Below, piece by piece: positions 7,899-21,000 of a stretch of 64,000 nt of DNA. The stretch is from Cinclus cinclus (lineage: Eukaryota > Chordata > Aves > Passeriformes > Cinclidae): assembly GCF_963662255.1 (NCBI RefSeq), contig NC_085059.1:4437034-4501033 (forward strand). Direction: 5' to 3'. The notes below the pieces were generated by a model. That model saw only the letters and a list, made by a program, of their open reading frames with translations, was not told the DNA's origin and ran no database searches. The stretch's first letter is position 1. Each line of letters starts with the position of its first letter. A program made the translations under genes and the position numbers.

Positions 7899-8556
7899 CT
7901 TCCTTCCTTCCTTCCTTCCTTCCTTCCTTCCTTCCTTCCTTACTTCCTTCCTTCCTCCCTTCCTTCCTTCCTCCCTCCCTCCCTTCCTCCCTCCCTCCCT
8001 CCCTCCCTCCCTTCCTTCCTTCCTTCCTTCCTTCCTTCCTTCCTTCCTTCCTTCCTTCCTTCCTTCCTTCCTTCCTTCCTTCCTTCCTTCCTTCCTTCCT
8101 TCCTTCCTTCCTTCCTTCCTTCCTTCCTTCCTTCCTTCCTTCTTTCCTTCCTTCTTTCCTTCCTTCCTTCCTTCCTTCCTTCCTTCCTTCCTCCCTTCCT
8201 TCCTTCCTTCCTTCCTTCCTTCCTTCCTTCCTTCCTTCCTTCCTTCCTTCCTTCCTTCCTTCCTTCCTTCCTTCCTTCCTTCCTCCCTCCCTTCCTTCCT
8301 CCCGCCCTTCCTTCCTCCCTCCCTCCCTTCCTCCCTCCCTCCCTTCCTTCCTCCCTCCCTCCCTTCCTCCCTTCCTCCCTCCCTCCCTTCCTTCCTTCCT
8401 TCCTTCCTTCCTTCCTTCCTTCCTTCCTTCCTTCCTTCCTTCCTTCCTTCCTTCCTTCCTTCCTTCCTTCCTTCCTTCCTTCCTTCCTTCCTTCCTTCCT
8501 TCCTTCCTTCCTTCCTTCCTTCCTTCCTTCCTTCCTTCCTTCCTTCCCTCCCTCCC
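7899..8556 (+). repeat. Giant (CCTT)n tract, unit 2
   Basis: About 660 bp of almost pure polypyrimidine, mostly TTCC, with CCCT-rich interruptions clustered at about 7950-8010 and 8280-8390. Rare variants include one TTAC (near 7941) and two TTTC. The opposite strand is polypurine (GGAA). Such mirror-like tracts can form triplex DNA. The long ORFs across it (SFLP or KEGR repeats) are artefacts of the tetranucleotide. Confidence 0.97.
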
Positions 8557-11500
8557 AGACTGACAGGGATAATGGGCATCTATAGGGCCCCGCTGTAAAT
8601 ATGTTCAGCATGTTCCAGGCTTTTTTTAAAGGAACAATTTCAACATTGTTAGCCTAAAGTTCCCAGAATGTTAATCTATAGCTTCTAGATTTTTACTGTG
8701 TAGGTCCCAGATTGTTACCAGTATAGTCTTCCTTGTAAATATGTTCTAGAGATTGTTGTTGTTGTTGTTAGAAGGAAACATGTTCTTCAAATGTTTGGCT
8801 GAACTTTGTTCAATAAATACTATTTCTTATTAAAACCTCGCCTCTCTTTGCAATTCCTTTGGGCAACCTTTGCACAGTGCTGGTTTCCACTTGCTCATGG
8901 TTCCTGGGGCTGCAGGTCCCTGGGAGTGCTGGCACAGCCAGCCCTGGCTGAGGGTCCCTGTGCAGGGGGGTCCCACTGAGCCAGCACTGCTGTTCCTGGG
9001 GCACAGCAGTGTCCCCAAGGGCAAAGCTCTCACCAGCAGAGAGGGAGCTCTGACAGCAGCAGGCCCTGCAGCAACGCCACCAAAGCAAAGGAAACCTCCT
9101 GACACCCTTCCTGCTGCGGCCACAGGGACTCCTGGGCAGGAGCCAGCATCAGGCACAGGGATGCAACATCCACCTCCATGCTCTGAAGGTCACGACAGCC
9201 TTGGCAAGTCTGGGACCTGCACCCGGGCTGCTGCAGGGGCTGATGTTTAAGGCTTGCAGCCTCCAAAGCCTCTGGGCTTTGCTTCCCCCGCTGCCTTCCA
9301 TTGCCCTGTGCCCAGGATCCTCACCCTGCCCGTGTTCCTGCTGCTGCCAGCAGCCCCCAGAGCCCCTCACTCCCTGAGCATCCCCATCAGAGGGGGCACT
9401 GGCAAATCCCACACGCTTTGCAAAGCAAACTCCCCCACAGTAACCAAACCACTCTTTGGTCAGAGGGTGCCAAGGGGAAGCTCAGCACCAGCTGCTGTTT
9501 AAAGCATGCTTTCAAAAGTGGGTTCAGGCACTCTGGCAGTGCCTGCTGCGCAGCTGAGGCTGTGGGGACACAGCACTGGCTCAGGCCAGCCCTCAGCCCC
9601 TCACAGCTCATGCCAAGGGCCCAGCTCACAAAGCAGTTTCACACCACTTGCTGCAGCTATTTCAAAGGCCTAAATGTCATTGGCAGGAGCCATTTAGTTG
9701 CCAACTCAGTGTCCCTGTCCTGGCAGGAGAAGCCACCAAGGGGCCTCTGCATGTGCACTCAGGGCACTTCCACTGCCATCCCAAAGGGATCGCAAAGGAC
9801 AGGGCTCTTCTTTCAGCACTGCTTAGCTCCTCACCCAGCATTTAAATCTCAGGAAGAGACAAGAATTGAGTGCACCAGGGAAGCTGGCCTCGAAGAAAAG
9901 GCATCAATCCCACGGCCCACCCAAGCCAACGGCCTGCATGTCTGTACCTTCTCCTCCTTCTCTCTTCTCTGCTGTCACTTTGCCCCTTCTCTCTGTCCGG
10001 GAGCTTGGCCTCTCAGACAAATAAAAGATGTGCATCCACACCTAGGCACGGCATAGATGTCTTACACAACTGTCCCTTCTTCCCCGACAGCTGCAAATCC
10101 TACAGCTGCCAGACCTCATCCCTTGCTCCTAGAAAGGGAGACAAGACTTTCCATTCTAATCCATTGCCCAGCCCTAAGTCAACGACACAGTCAGTAGAAA
10201 TAGCTGTGAAATCCCCGGCAGGAACCTGCCAGAAGAGCTACAGCTGTGGAGGGGGAAGCAGCAAACTCCCACTCCCACCACTGCTTTGGACTCCTTACCA
10301 GCTAAAACAGATCCCACTCCTGGGATTTTTTTCCATTTTTTGTTAACCACAACTACCATCAATTTAAATCCATTGAAAACAAGATCACAGGAGGGGTTGC
10401 GTGGAAAGGAACCTTCAATCCCACCCAGTGCAAGCTTTGCCATGGCAGGGACACCTGCCACTGTCCCACGCTGCTCCAGCCTGGCCTTGGGCACTGCCAG
10501 GGATCCAGGGACAGCCACAGCTGCTCTGGGCACCCTGTGCCAGCCCTGCCCATCCTGCCAGGGAACACTTGCTGACCCATATCCCATCTGAAGCTGCTCC
10601 CAGTGCCAACAGGTGTCACTGCATGGCCTTGGGATGATGGATCAAGAGAAAGCCCCAAGCTTTGAGCAGAGTTCCCAGTGCCTGTGCTGGGGACGTGCCA
10701 CCCACCTGCCCCTCAAGCACTCAGCTGCCTCGCAGCCAGATGGAGTGTCCAACGGGTAAAGTACTCCCAGAGGATCAAACCCTAGTCACTGCACCAATGA
10801 CAAGGTCTTTATTGGGAAAAGAAATGTCGAAGCACTGCAACATTTCTTTTCCAAGCAGGAGACGCTGATCCTGTGCCGGCAGCGCAGGGATGCGGTGATT
10901 GCTGGTCCTCATTTCATGCCTTTATCAGCTGCAGGGGCACCAGGACAGGCTGTGGTCTCCCAGGGCAGCTCTGAGTGACACTGCTGTCCCCACCAGCTGT
11001 CCCCAGCCCTGGGTGCTGCCACGTGCCCCAGCCTCTGCAGCCCAAAGCACCTGGCGATCCCCCTGAGCATCAGCGATCAGGGCCGCTGCAATCAGCCTGC
11101 TGACCCAAAACCTCAAGTGCTGCCACAAGAAAAGCAGCTGATTCATTGATACCTCGGAATTTCATGTCTCAATGCAAGGACAGGAAGCACCCCTATGCCA
11201 CCAAATCATTGCTAAGGGCTTGCAAGCCTCAACGCGGAGATTTCAGCGTTGGACACCCAGTCAGGGCAAGGGTAAATCCACACAGAGATGACACAGAAAT
11301 TCCAAAACACACATCATGTTGGTCTTGACGCCTTTCTTGTTGGCTCAAGGGCTGTTTCCGTGGGCCACGCTTGCACAGAAAGAAAGGAAGTGCAGCTGCT
11401 GAGGAACATCTCCATTCCCTCAGCAGGTTTTGGTGCCTTTGCTGCAGGGCCGCTCCTGTCACAGCCCCCTCTCTGCTGCTGACACCTTTGCTCTTGGGGA

Positions 11501-12619
11501 CACCAGCCAAGGAACACCAGCAGGGCCCAGGGTTGGGTCACGGGGACCCCCCTGTGCACAGGGACTCCCAGCCACGTGGCTGTGCCAGCACCCCCAGAAA
11601 CACCAAGATCTGGCAGCACTTTGCTCCGCTGCTCTTTCCGCACACGGAACCATCTCCTTCCTTTGCCATCCCAGGAAAATTCAACCTCTACCTCAGCCAA
11701 AGATCATTTCCTACACAGGGCTGATCAGAAATGTTCTTCTGCACTTCCTCCACCAAAACCACCCCCGCATGCCCACAAGACATTCCAGGGCCATCGGGAA
11801 ACCCTCCACAAACACTGCGCAGGCACCCAGGACCACGGGCTTTCCATCTCTGCCATTCAGGCTCCCTGCGCTGCTCCTGGTCATTTTCTCCTCCTCTCTC
11901 CATAACTTTGGGAACCACAGAGCTCCCAGGCTTTGGCAATTCCCAAGGCCACTGCCATCCTTGACTTCTTGGACACCCCCAGGGCTGTGGACAGACACCC
12001 CTGTGTTTTCCCGCAGAAGATGTTAAGAGCCAACAGGAAGTCACAAAGTTACGGAGGCTGCTAGATCACCTCCCCAAAAGAAAAAGCTGAAAAAGCTGTG
12101 GCTGCTGAGGAAGGGGAGGTGAAGCTTGTGTGGCAAGCTCAGAGCACATTCACAATGAATGAAAGGTGGAAGAGGGAGGGTGACTCTTCCTCAGGAAGTC
12201 TACTGATGGGACAAGGGGGAATGGGATCAAACGGAAAGAGAGTTGGAAGAGATCTGATGCTGGAAAGACGTTCTTTAATGTGAGGCTGCTTGTCCCTGAC
12301 ACAGGGAGCTGTGCACATGTGGGTGCCCCATCCCCAGCAACATCCAAGGCCACATTGGACAGGGTTGAAGTGCTGGGAGCTTGCTCAGGTTGGAACCAGA
12401 TGATTTTTAGGGTCTCTTCCAAGCCAAACCACTCAAGGACTTCATGGTTCTATGGCGTCCATCTCCAAGAGAGGAGTGGCCCTGAAGCTTCTGTGACATC
12501 ACAGGGCCCAGAGTGCTCCAGGTGGAAGGTCCAGGGCCTGGAGACCAGCACAACAGACAGTTCACCTGCTGCCAGCACTCAGTTCTCCCCCACTCTTCGC
12601 TCTCTGCCACGGTGCCAAG

Positions 12620-13144
12620 ATGTTCCTGCTGCCAGTACTCGCTTGTCCCCCGCTCTTCGTTCTCTGCCTTGGTGCTGAGCTGCTCCTGCTGCCGGGACTT
12701 TTCCTGCACTTCTACTGCACCATCAACACCAACAGCATGAGCGCTCCTGTCCCAGTGGAGGTACAATGCCATCCCAGGGAGGGGGGCAGCCCTGACTGCC
12801 AGGGCAGGCTGCAGCCCTGTGGGGATGGATGCTGGGGACAGGGACCCCAAGTGACATTGTGCTGCCTCATGCAGACTGCCAGAGACACCATTGAGGATAT
12901 GGAGGTGGATGAGCAGGATGACACCGAGCCCATGGAAGTGGACGAATATGATGAGACTGAGCCCATGGAAGTGGATGAGCAGGATGACACCGAGCCCATG
13001 GAAGTGGACGAATATGATGAGACTGAGCCCATGGAAGTGGATGAGCAGGATGACACCGAGCCCATGGAAGTAGATGAATATGATGAGACTGAGCCCATGG
13101 ACGTCGATGAGAAGGACAAAGAAGAGCCCGTGATCCTGGCATGA
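12620..13144 (+). CDS. Acidic 11-residue-repeat protein, unit 3
   Basis: 174 codons; the translation is identical to unit 1 along its whole length, although the two units are separated by the different unit 2. The candidate intron donor reads gtacaa instead of gtacag. Confidence 0.55.
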   Translation: MFLLPVLACPPLFVLCLGAELLLLPGLFLHFYCTINTNSMSAPVPVEVQCHPREGGSPDCQGRLQPCGDGCWGQGPQVTLCCLMQTARDTIEDMEVDEQDDTEPMEVDEYDETEPMEVDEQDDTEPMEVDEYDETEPMEVDEQDDTEPMEVDEYDETEPMDVDEKDKEEPVILA

Positions 13145-13270
13145 GGATGGAGGCCCAGGAGCAGGACAACCTGATGCTCCCCTGCCCTGCCCACAGGCAG
13201 TGCCCAGCCTGGGGCGGGGCTGGCTGGCTCTCCTTAGGGACATGGTGCTCAAGGAAGTCCTGCTCTGCTG

Positions 13271-13300
13271 CTTCCTTCCTTCCTTCCTTCCTTCCCTCCC
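13271..13300 (+). repeat. (CCTT)n tract, unit 3
   Basis: Short tract of about seven repeats, similar to units 1, 9 and 12. Confidence 0.95.
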
Positions 13301-16300
13301 AGACTGACAGGGATAATGGGCATCGATAGGGCCCCACTGTAAATATGTTCAGCATGTTCGAGGCTTTTTTTTATAGGAACAATTTGAAGATTGTTAGCCT
13401 AAAGGTCCCAGAATGTTAATCTATAGCTTCTAGATTTTTACAGTATAAGTCCCAGATTGTTAACAGTATAGTCTTCCTTGTAAATATGTTCTAGAGACTG
13501 TTGTTGTTGTTGTTAGAAGTAAATATGTTCTTCAAATGTTTGGCTGAACTTTGTTCAATAAATACTATTTCTTATTAAAACCTCGCCTCTCTTTGCAATT
13601 CCTTTGGGCAACGTTTGCACAGTGCTGGTTTCCACTTGCTCATGGTTCCTGGGGCTGCAGGTCCCTGGGGGTGCGGGCACAGCCAGCCCTGGCTGGGAGT
13701 CCCTGTGCAGGGGGGTCCCACTGAGCCAGCACTGCTGTTCCTGGGGCACAGCAGTGTCCCCGAGGGCAAAGCTGTCACCAGCAGAGAGGGAGCTCTGACA
13801 GCAGCAGGCCCTGCAGCAACGCCACCAAAGCAAAGGAAACCTCCTGACACCCTTCCTGCTGCGGCCACAGGGACTCCTGGGCAGGAGCCAGCATCAGGCA
13901 CAGGGATGCAACATCCACCTCCATGCTCTGAAGGTCACGACAGCCTTGGCAAGTCTGGGACCTGCACCCGGGCTGCTGCAGGGGCTGATGTTTAAGGCTT
14001 GCAGCCTCCAAAGCCTCTGGGCTTTGCTTCCCCCGCTGCCTTCCATTGCCCTGTGCCCAGGATCCTCACACCCTGCCCGTGTTCCTGCTGCTGCCAGCAG
14101 CCCCCAGAGCCCCTCACTCCCTGAGCATCCCCATCACACGGAGCACTGGCAAATCCCACACGCTTTGCAAAGCAAACTCCCCCACAGTAACCAAACCACT
14201 CTTTGGTCAGAGGGTGCCAAGGGGAAGCTCAGCACCAGCTGCTGTTTAAAGCATGCTTTCAAAAGTGGGTTCAGGTACTCTGGCAGTGCCTGCTGCGCAG
14301 CTGAGGCTGTGGGAACACAGCACTGGCTCAGGCCAGCCCTCAGCCCCTCACAGCTCATGCCAAGGGCCCAGCTCACAAAGCAGTTTCACACCACTTGCTG
14401 CAGCTATTTCAAAGGCCTAAATGTCATTGGCAGGAGCCATTTAGTTGCCAACTCAGTGTCCGTGTCCTGGCAGGAGAAGCCACCAAGGGGCCTCTGCATG
14501 TGCACTCAGGGCACTTCCACTGCCATCCCAAAGGGATCGCAAAGGACAGGGCTCTTCTTTCAGCACTGCTGAGCTCCTCACGCAGCATTGAAGTCTCAGG
14601 AAGAGACAAGAATTGAGTGCACCAGGGAAGCTGGCCTCCAAGAAAAGGCATCAATCCCACGGCCCACCCAAGCCAACGGCCTGCATGTCTCTACCTTCTC
14701 CTCCTTCTCTCTTCTCTGCTGTCACTTTGCCCCTTCTCTCTGTCCGGGAGCTTGGCCTCTCAGACAAATAAAAGATGTGCATCCACACCTAGGCACGGCA
14801 TAGATGTCTTACACAACTGTCCCTTCTTCCCCGACAGCTGCAAATCCTACAGCTGCCAGACCTCATCCCTTGCTCCTAGAAAGGGAGAGAAGACTTTCCA
14901 TTCTAATCCATTGCCCAGCCCTAAGTCAACGACACAGTCAGTAGAAATAGCTGTGAAATCCCCGGCAGGAACCTGCCAGAAGAGCTACAGCTGTGGAGGG
15001 GGAAGCAGCAAACTCCCACCCCCACCACTGCTTTGGACTCCTTACCAGCTAAAACATATCCCACTCCTGCGACTTTTTTCCATTTTTTGTTAACCACAAC
15101 TACCATCAATTTAAATCCATTGAAAACAAGATCACAGGAGGGGTTGCGTGGAAAGGAACCTTCAATCCCACCCAGTGCAAGCTTTGCCATGGCAGGGACA
15201 CCTGCCACTGTCCCACGCTGCTCCAGCCTGGCCTTGGGCACTGCCAGGGATCCAGGGGCAGCCACAGCTGCTCTGGGCACCCTGTGCCAGCCCTGCCCAT
15301 CCTGCCAGGGAACACTTGCTGACCCATATCCCATCTGCAGCTGCTCCCAGTGCCAACAGGTGTCACTGCATGGCCTTGGGATGATGGATCAAGAGAAAGC
15401 CCCAAACTTTGAGCAGAGCTCCCAGTGCCTGTGCTGGGGACGTGCCACCCACCTGCCCCTCAAGCACTCAGCTGCCTCGCAGCCAGATGGAGTGTCCAAC
15501 GGGTAAAGTACTCCCAGAGGATCAAACCCTGGTCACTGCACCAATGACAAGGTCTTTATTGGGAAAAGAAATGTCGAAGCACAGCGACATTTCTTTTCCA
15601 AGCAGGAGACGCTGATCCTGTGCCGGCAGCGCAGGGATGCTGTTATTGCTGGTCCTCATTTCATCCCTTTATCAGCTGCAGGGGCACCAGGACAGGCTGT
15701 GGTCTCCCAGGGCAGCTCTGAGTGACACTGCTGTCCCCACCAGCTGTCCCCAGCCCTGGGTGCTGCCACGTGCCCCAGCCTCTGCAGCCCAAAGCACCTG
15801 GAGATCCCCCCGAGCATCTGCGATCAGGGCCGCTGCAATCAGCCTGCTGACCCAAAACCTCAAGTGCTGCCACAAGAAAAGCAGCTGATTCATTGATACC
15901 TCGAAATTTCACGTCTCAATGCAAGGACAGGAAGCACCCCTATGCCACCAAATCGTTGCTAAGGGCTTGCAAGCCTCAACGCGGAGATTTCAGCGTTGGA
16001 CACGCAGTCAGGGCAAGGGTAAATCCACACAGAGATGACACAGAAATTCCAAAACACACATCATGTTGGTCTTGACGCCTTTCTTGTTGGCTCAAGGGCT
16101 GTTTCCGTGGGCCACGCTTGCACAGAAAGAAAGGAAGTGCAGCTGCTGAGGAACATCTCCATGCCCTCAGCAGGTTTTGGTGCCTTTGCTGCAGGGCCGC
16201 TCCTGTCAGAGCCCCCTCTCTGCTGCTGACACCTTTGCTCTTGGGGACACCAGCCCAGGAACACCAGCAGGGCCCAGGGTTGGGTCACGGGGACCCCCCT

Positions 16301-17366
16301 GTGCACAGGGACTCCCAGCCCCGTGGCTGTGCCAGCACCCCCAGAAACACCAAGATCTGGCAGCACTTTGCTCCGCTGCTCTTTCCGCACACGGAACCAT
16401 CTCCTTCCTTTGCCATCCCAGGAAAATTCAACCTCTACCTCAGCCAAAGATCATTTCCTACACATGGCTGATCAGAAATGTTCTTCTGCACTTCCTCCAC
16501 CAAAACCACCCCCGCATGCCCACAAGACATTCCAGGGCCATCGGGAAACCCTCCACAAACACTGCGCAGGCACCCAGGACCACGGGCTTTCCATCTCTGC
16601 CATTCAGGCTCCCTGCGCTGCTCCTGGTCATTTTCTCCTCCTCTCTCCATAACTTTGGGAACCACAGAGCTCCCAGGCTTTGCCAATTCCCAAGGCCACT
16701 GCCATCCTTGACTTCTTGGACACCCCCAGGGCTGTGGACAGACACCCCTGTGTTTTCCCGCAGAAGATGTTAAGAGCCAACAGGAAGCCACAAAGTTACT
16801 GAGGCTGCTAGATCACCTCCCCAAAAGAAAAACCAGAAAAAGCTGTGGCTGCTGAGGAAGGGGAGGTGAAGCTTGTGTGGCAAGCTCAGAGCATATTCAC
16901 AGTGAATGAAAGGTGGAAGAGGGAGAGTGACTCTTCCTCAGGAAGTCTACTGATGGGACAAGGGGGAATGGGATCAAACGGAAAGAGAGTTGGAAGAGAT
17001 TTGATGCTGGAAAGAAGTTCTTTAATCTGAGGCTGCTTGTCCGTGACACAGGGACCTGTGCACATGTGGGTGCCCCATCCCCAGCAACATCCAAGGCCAC
17101 ATTGGACAGGGTTGAAGTGCTGGGAGCTTGCTCAGGTTGGAACCAGATGATTTTTAGGGTCTCTTCCAAGCCAAACCACTCAAGGACTTCATGGCTCTAT
17201 GGCGTCCATCTCCAAGAGAGGAGTGGCCCTGAAGCTTCTGTGACATCACAGGGCCCAGAGTGCTGCAGGTGGAAGGTCCAGGGCCTGGAGACCAGCACAA
17301 CAGACAGTTCACCTGCTGCCAGCACTCAGTTCTCCCCCACTCTTCTCTCTCTGCCACGGTGCCAAG

Positions 17367-17924
17367 ATGTTCCTGCTGCCAGTACTCGCTTGTCCCCCGC
17401 TCTTCGTTCTCTGCCTTGGTGCTGAGCTGCTCCTGCTGCCGGGACTTTTCCTGCACTTCTACTGCACCATCAACACCAACAGCATGAGCGCTCCTGTCCC
17501 AGTGGAGGTACAGTGCCATCCCAGGGATGGGGGCAGCCCTGAGTGCCAGGGCAGGCTGCAGCCCTGTGGGGATGGATGCTGGGGACAGGGACCCCAAGTG
17601 ATATTGTGCTGCCTCATGCAGACTGCCAGAGACACCATTGAGGATATGGAGGTGGATGAGCAGGATGACACCGAGCCCATGGAAGTGGATGAATATGAAG
17701 AGACTGAGCCCATGGAAGTGGATGCGCAGGATGACACCGAGCCCATGGAAGTGGACGAATGTGATGAGACTGAGCCCATGGAAGTGGATGAATATGATGA
17801 GACTGAGCCCATGGAAGTGGATGAGCAGGATGACACCGAGCCCATGGAAGTGGACGAATGTGATGAGACTGAGCCCATGGACGTCGATGAGAAGGACCAG
17901 GAAGAGCCCGTGATCCTGGCATGA
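17367..17924 (+). CDS. Acidic 11-residue-repeat protein, unit 4, 185 aa
   Basis: This is the longest copy, with seven 11-residue repeats instead of six, a gain of exactly 33 bp. Repeat order is irregular (Q, Y, Q, C, Y, Q, C forms). Substitutions include Tyr to Cys twice, Asp to Glu, and Glu to Ala (DAQ). Outside the repeat it has PRDGG, SPEC, VILCC and KDQEE variants. Despite this, no stop or frameshift has appeared. Confidence 0.55.
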   Translation: MFLLPVLACPPLFVLCLGAELLLLPGLFLHFYCTINTNSMSAPVPVEVQCHPRDGGSPECQGRLQPCGDGCWGQGPQVILCCLMQTARDTIEDMEVDEQDDTEPMEVDEYEETEPMEVDAQDDTEPMEVDECDETEPMEVDEYDETEPMEVDEQDDTEPMEVDECDETEPMDVDEKDQEEPVILA

Positions 17925-18050
17925 GGATGGAGCCCCAGCAGCAGGACAACCTGATGCTCCCCTGCCCTGCCCACAGGCAGTGCCCAGCCTGGGGCGGGGC
18001 TGGCTGGCTCTCCTCAGAGACATGGTTCTCAAGGAAGTCCTGCTCTGCTG

Positions 18051-18084
18051 CTTCCTTCCTTCCTTCCTTCCTTCCTTCCCTCCC
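18051..18084 (+). repeat. (CCTT)n tract, unit 4
   Basis: Short pure tract of about eight repeats. Confidence 0.95.
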
Positions 18085-21000
18085 AGACTGACAGGGATAA
18101 TGGGCATCGATAGGGCCCCACTGTAAATATGTTCAGCATGTTCGAGGCTTTTTTTTATAGGAACAATTTGAAGATTGTTAGCCTAAAGGTCCCAGAATGT
18201 TAATCTATAGCTTCTAGATTTTTACAGTATAAGTCCCAGATTGTTAACAGTATAGTCTTCCTTGTAAATATGTTCTAGAGACTGTTGTTGTTGTTGTTAG
18301 AAGTAAATATGTTCTTCAAATGTTTGGCTGAACTTTATTCAATAAATACTATTTCTTATTAAAACCTCGCCTCTCTTTGCAATTCCTTTGGGCAACGTTT
18401 GCACAGTGCTGGTTTCCACTTGCTCATGGTTCCTGGGGCTGCAGGTCCCTGGGGGTGCTGGCACAGCCAGCCCTGGCTGGGGGTCCCTGTGCAGGGGGGT
18501 CCCACTGAGCCAGCACTGCTGTTCCTGGGGCACAGCAGTGTCCGCGAGGGCAAAGCTCTCACCAGCAGAGAGGGAGCTCTGACAGCAGCAGGCCCTGCAG
18601 CAACGCTACCAAAGCAAAGGAAACCTCCTGACACCCTTCCTGCTGCAGCCACAGGGACTCCTGGGCAGGAGCCAGCATCAGGCACAGGGATGCAACATCC
18701 ACCTCCATGCTCTGAAGGTCACGACAGCCTTGGCAAGTCTGGGACCTGCACCCGGGCTGCTGCAGGGGCTGATGTTTAAGGCTTGCTGCCTCCAAAGCCT
18801 CTGGGCTTTGCTTCCCCCGCTGCCTTCCATTGCCCTGTGCCCAGGATCCTCACTCTGCCCGTGTTCCTGCTGCTGCCAGCAGCCCCCAGAGCCCCTCACT
18901 CCCTGAGCATCCCCATCACAGGGGGCACTGGCAAATCCCACACGCTTCGCAAAGCAAACTCCCCCACAGTAACCAAACCACTCTTTGGTCAGAGGGTGCC
19001 AAGGGGAAGCTCAGCACCAGCTGCTGTTTAAAGCATGCTTTCAAAAGTGGGTTCAGGCACTCTGGCAGTGCCTGCTGCGCAGCTGAGGCTGTGGGAACAC
19101 AGCACTGGCTCAGGCCAGCCCTCAGCCCCTCACAGCTCATGCCAAGGGCCCAGCTCACAAAGCAGTTTCAAACCACTTGCTGCAGCTATTTCAAAGGCCT
19201 AAATGTCATTGGCAGGAGCCATTTAGTTGCCAACTCAGTGTCCGTGTCCTGGCAGGAGAAGCCACCAAGGTGCCTCTGCATGTGCACTCAGGGCACTTCC
19301 ACTGCCATCCCAAAGGGATCGCAAAGGACAGGGCTCTTCTTTCAGCACTGCTGAGCTCCTCACGCAGCATTGAAGTCTCAGGAAGAGACAAGAATTGAGT
19401 GCACCAGGGAAGCTGGCCTCGAAGAAAACGCATCAATCCCACGGCCCACCCAAGCCAACGGCCTGCATGTCTGTACCTTCTCCTCCTTCTCTCTTCTCTG
19501 CTGTCACTTTGCCCCTTCTCTCTGTCCAGGAGCTTGGCCTCTCAGACAAATAAAAGATGTGCATCCTCACCTAGGCACGGCATAGATGTCTTACACAACT
19601 GTCCCTTCTTCCCCGACAGCTGCAAATCCTACAGCTGCCAGACCTCATCCCTTGCTCCTAGAAAGGGAGAGAAGACTTTCCATTCTAATCCATTGCCCAG
19701 CCCTAAGTCAACGACACAGTCAGTAGAAATAGCTGTGAAATCCCCGGCAGGAACCTGCCAGAAGAGCTACAGCTGTGGAGGGGGAAGCAGCAAACTCCCA
19801 CCCCCACCACTGCTTTGGACTCCTTACCAGCTAAAACAGATCCCACTCCTGTGACTTTTTCCATTTTTTGTTAACCACAACTACCATCAATTTAAATCCA
19901 TTGAAAACAAGATCACAGGAGGGGTTGCGTGGAAAGGAACCTTCAATCCCACCCAGTGCAAGCTTTGCCATGGCAGGGACACCTGCCACTGTCCCACGCT
20001 GCTCCAGCCTGGCCTTGGGCACTGCCAGGGATCCAGGGGCAGCCACAGCTGCTCTGGGCACCCTGTGCCAGCCCTGCCCATCCTGCCAGGGAACACTTCC
20101 TGACCCATATCCCATCTGAAGCCGCTCCCAGTGACAACAGGTGTCACTGCATGGCCTTGGGATGATGGATCAAGAGAAAGCCCCAAACTTTGAGCAGAGC
20201 TCCCAGTGCCTGTGCTGGGGACATGCCACCCACCTGCCCCTCAAGCACTCAGCTGCCTTGCAGCCAGATGGAGTGTCCAACGGGTAAAGCACTCCCAGAG
20301 GATCAAACCCTAGTCACTGCACCAATGACAAGGTCTTTATTGGGAAAAGAAATGTCGAAGCACAGCGACATTTCTTTTCCAAGCAGGAGACGCTGATCCT
20401 GTGCCGGCAGCGCAGGGATGCTGTTATTGCTGGTCCTCATTTCATCCCTTTATCAGCTGCAGGGGCACCAGGACAGGCTGTGGTCTCCCAGGGCAGCTCT
20501 GAGTGACAGTGCTGTCCCTCACCACCAGCTGTCCCCAGCCCTGGGTGCTGCCACGTGCCCCAGCCTCTGCAGCCCAAAGCACCTGGAGATCCCCCCGAGC
20601 ATCAGCGATCGGGGCCGCTGCAATCAGCCTGCTGACCCAAAACCTCAAGTGCTGCCACAAGAAAAGCAGCTGATTCATTGATACCTCGAAATTTCATGTC
20701 TCAATGCAAGGACAGGAAGCACCCCTATGCCACCAAATCGTTGCTAAGGGCTTGCAAGCCTCAACGCGGAGATTTCAGCGTTGGACACGCAGTCAGGGCA
20801 AGGGTAAATCCACACAGAGATGACACAGAAATTCCAAAACACACATCATGTTGTTCTTGACGCCTTGCTTGTTGGCTCAAGGGCTGTTTCCGTGGGCCAC
20901 GCTTGCACAGAAAGAAAGGAAGTGCAGCTGCTGAGGAACATCTCCATGCCCTCAGCAGGTTTTGGTGCCTTTGCTGCAGGGCCGCTCCTGTCAGAGCCCC

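Larger units (their letters stand above)
4752..10122 (+). repeat. Macrosatellite unit 2, expanded
   Basis: At 5371 bp this is the longest unit; about 620 bp of excess lies in its CCTT tract. Its 3' flank belongs to a distinct sequence type shared with unit 7 (gcatctatagggccccgctg, aacaatttcaacattg, actgtgtaggtccc, gttaccag). Outside the features common to all units I see nothing in the intervals between the CR1 fragments and the inverted-repeat arms. Confidence 0.95.
10123..14869 (+). repeat. Macrosatellite unit 3
   Basis: 4747 bp with the common layout. Distinctive points are the only altered hairpin seen (10815-10852) and a 2-bp insertion near 14069 (ctcacaccctgcc), which shifts the long ORF downstream of arm 2 and so argues against that ORF being coding. 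Confidence 0.95.
14870..19651 (+). repeat. Macrosatellite unit 4
   Basis: 4782 bp. It carries the most diverged acidic-repeat ORF of the window. The CR1 stretch reads gcagctgc where units 1 and 2 have gaagccgc, which removes a stop and lengthens an ORF there by chance. Confidence 0.95.

Noticed and set aside
7769..8598. ORFs of Ser-Phe-Leu-Pro or Lys-Glu-Gly-Arg repeats across the CCTT tracts
   Set aside because: A stop-free tetranucleotide repeat is open in every frame; there is no coding signal.
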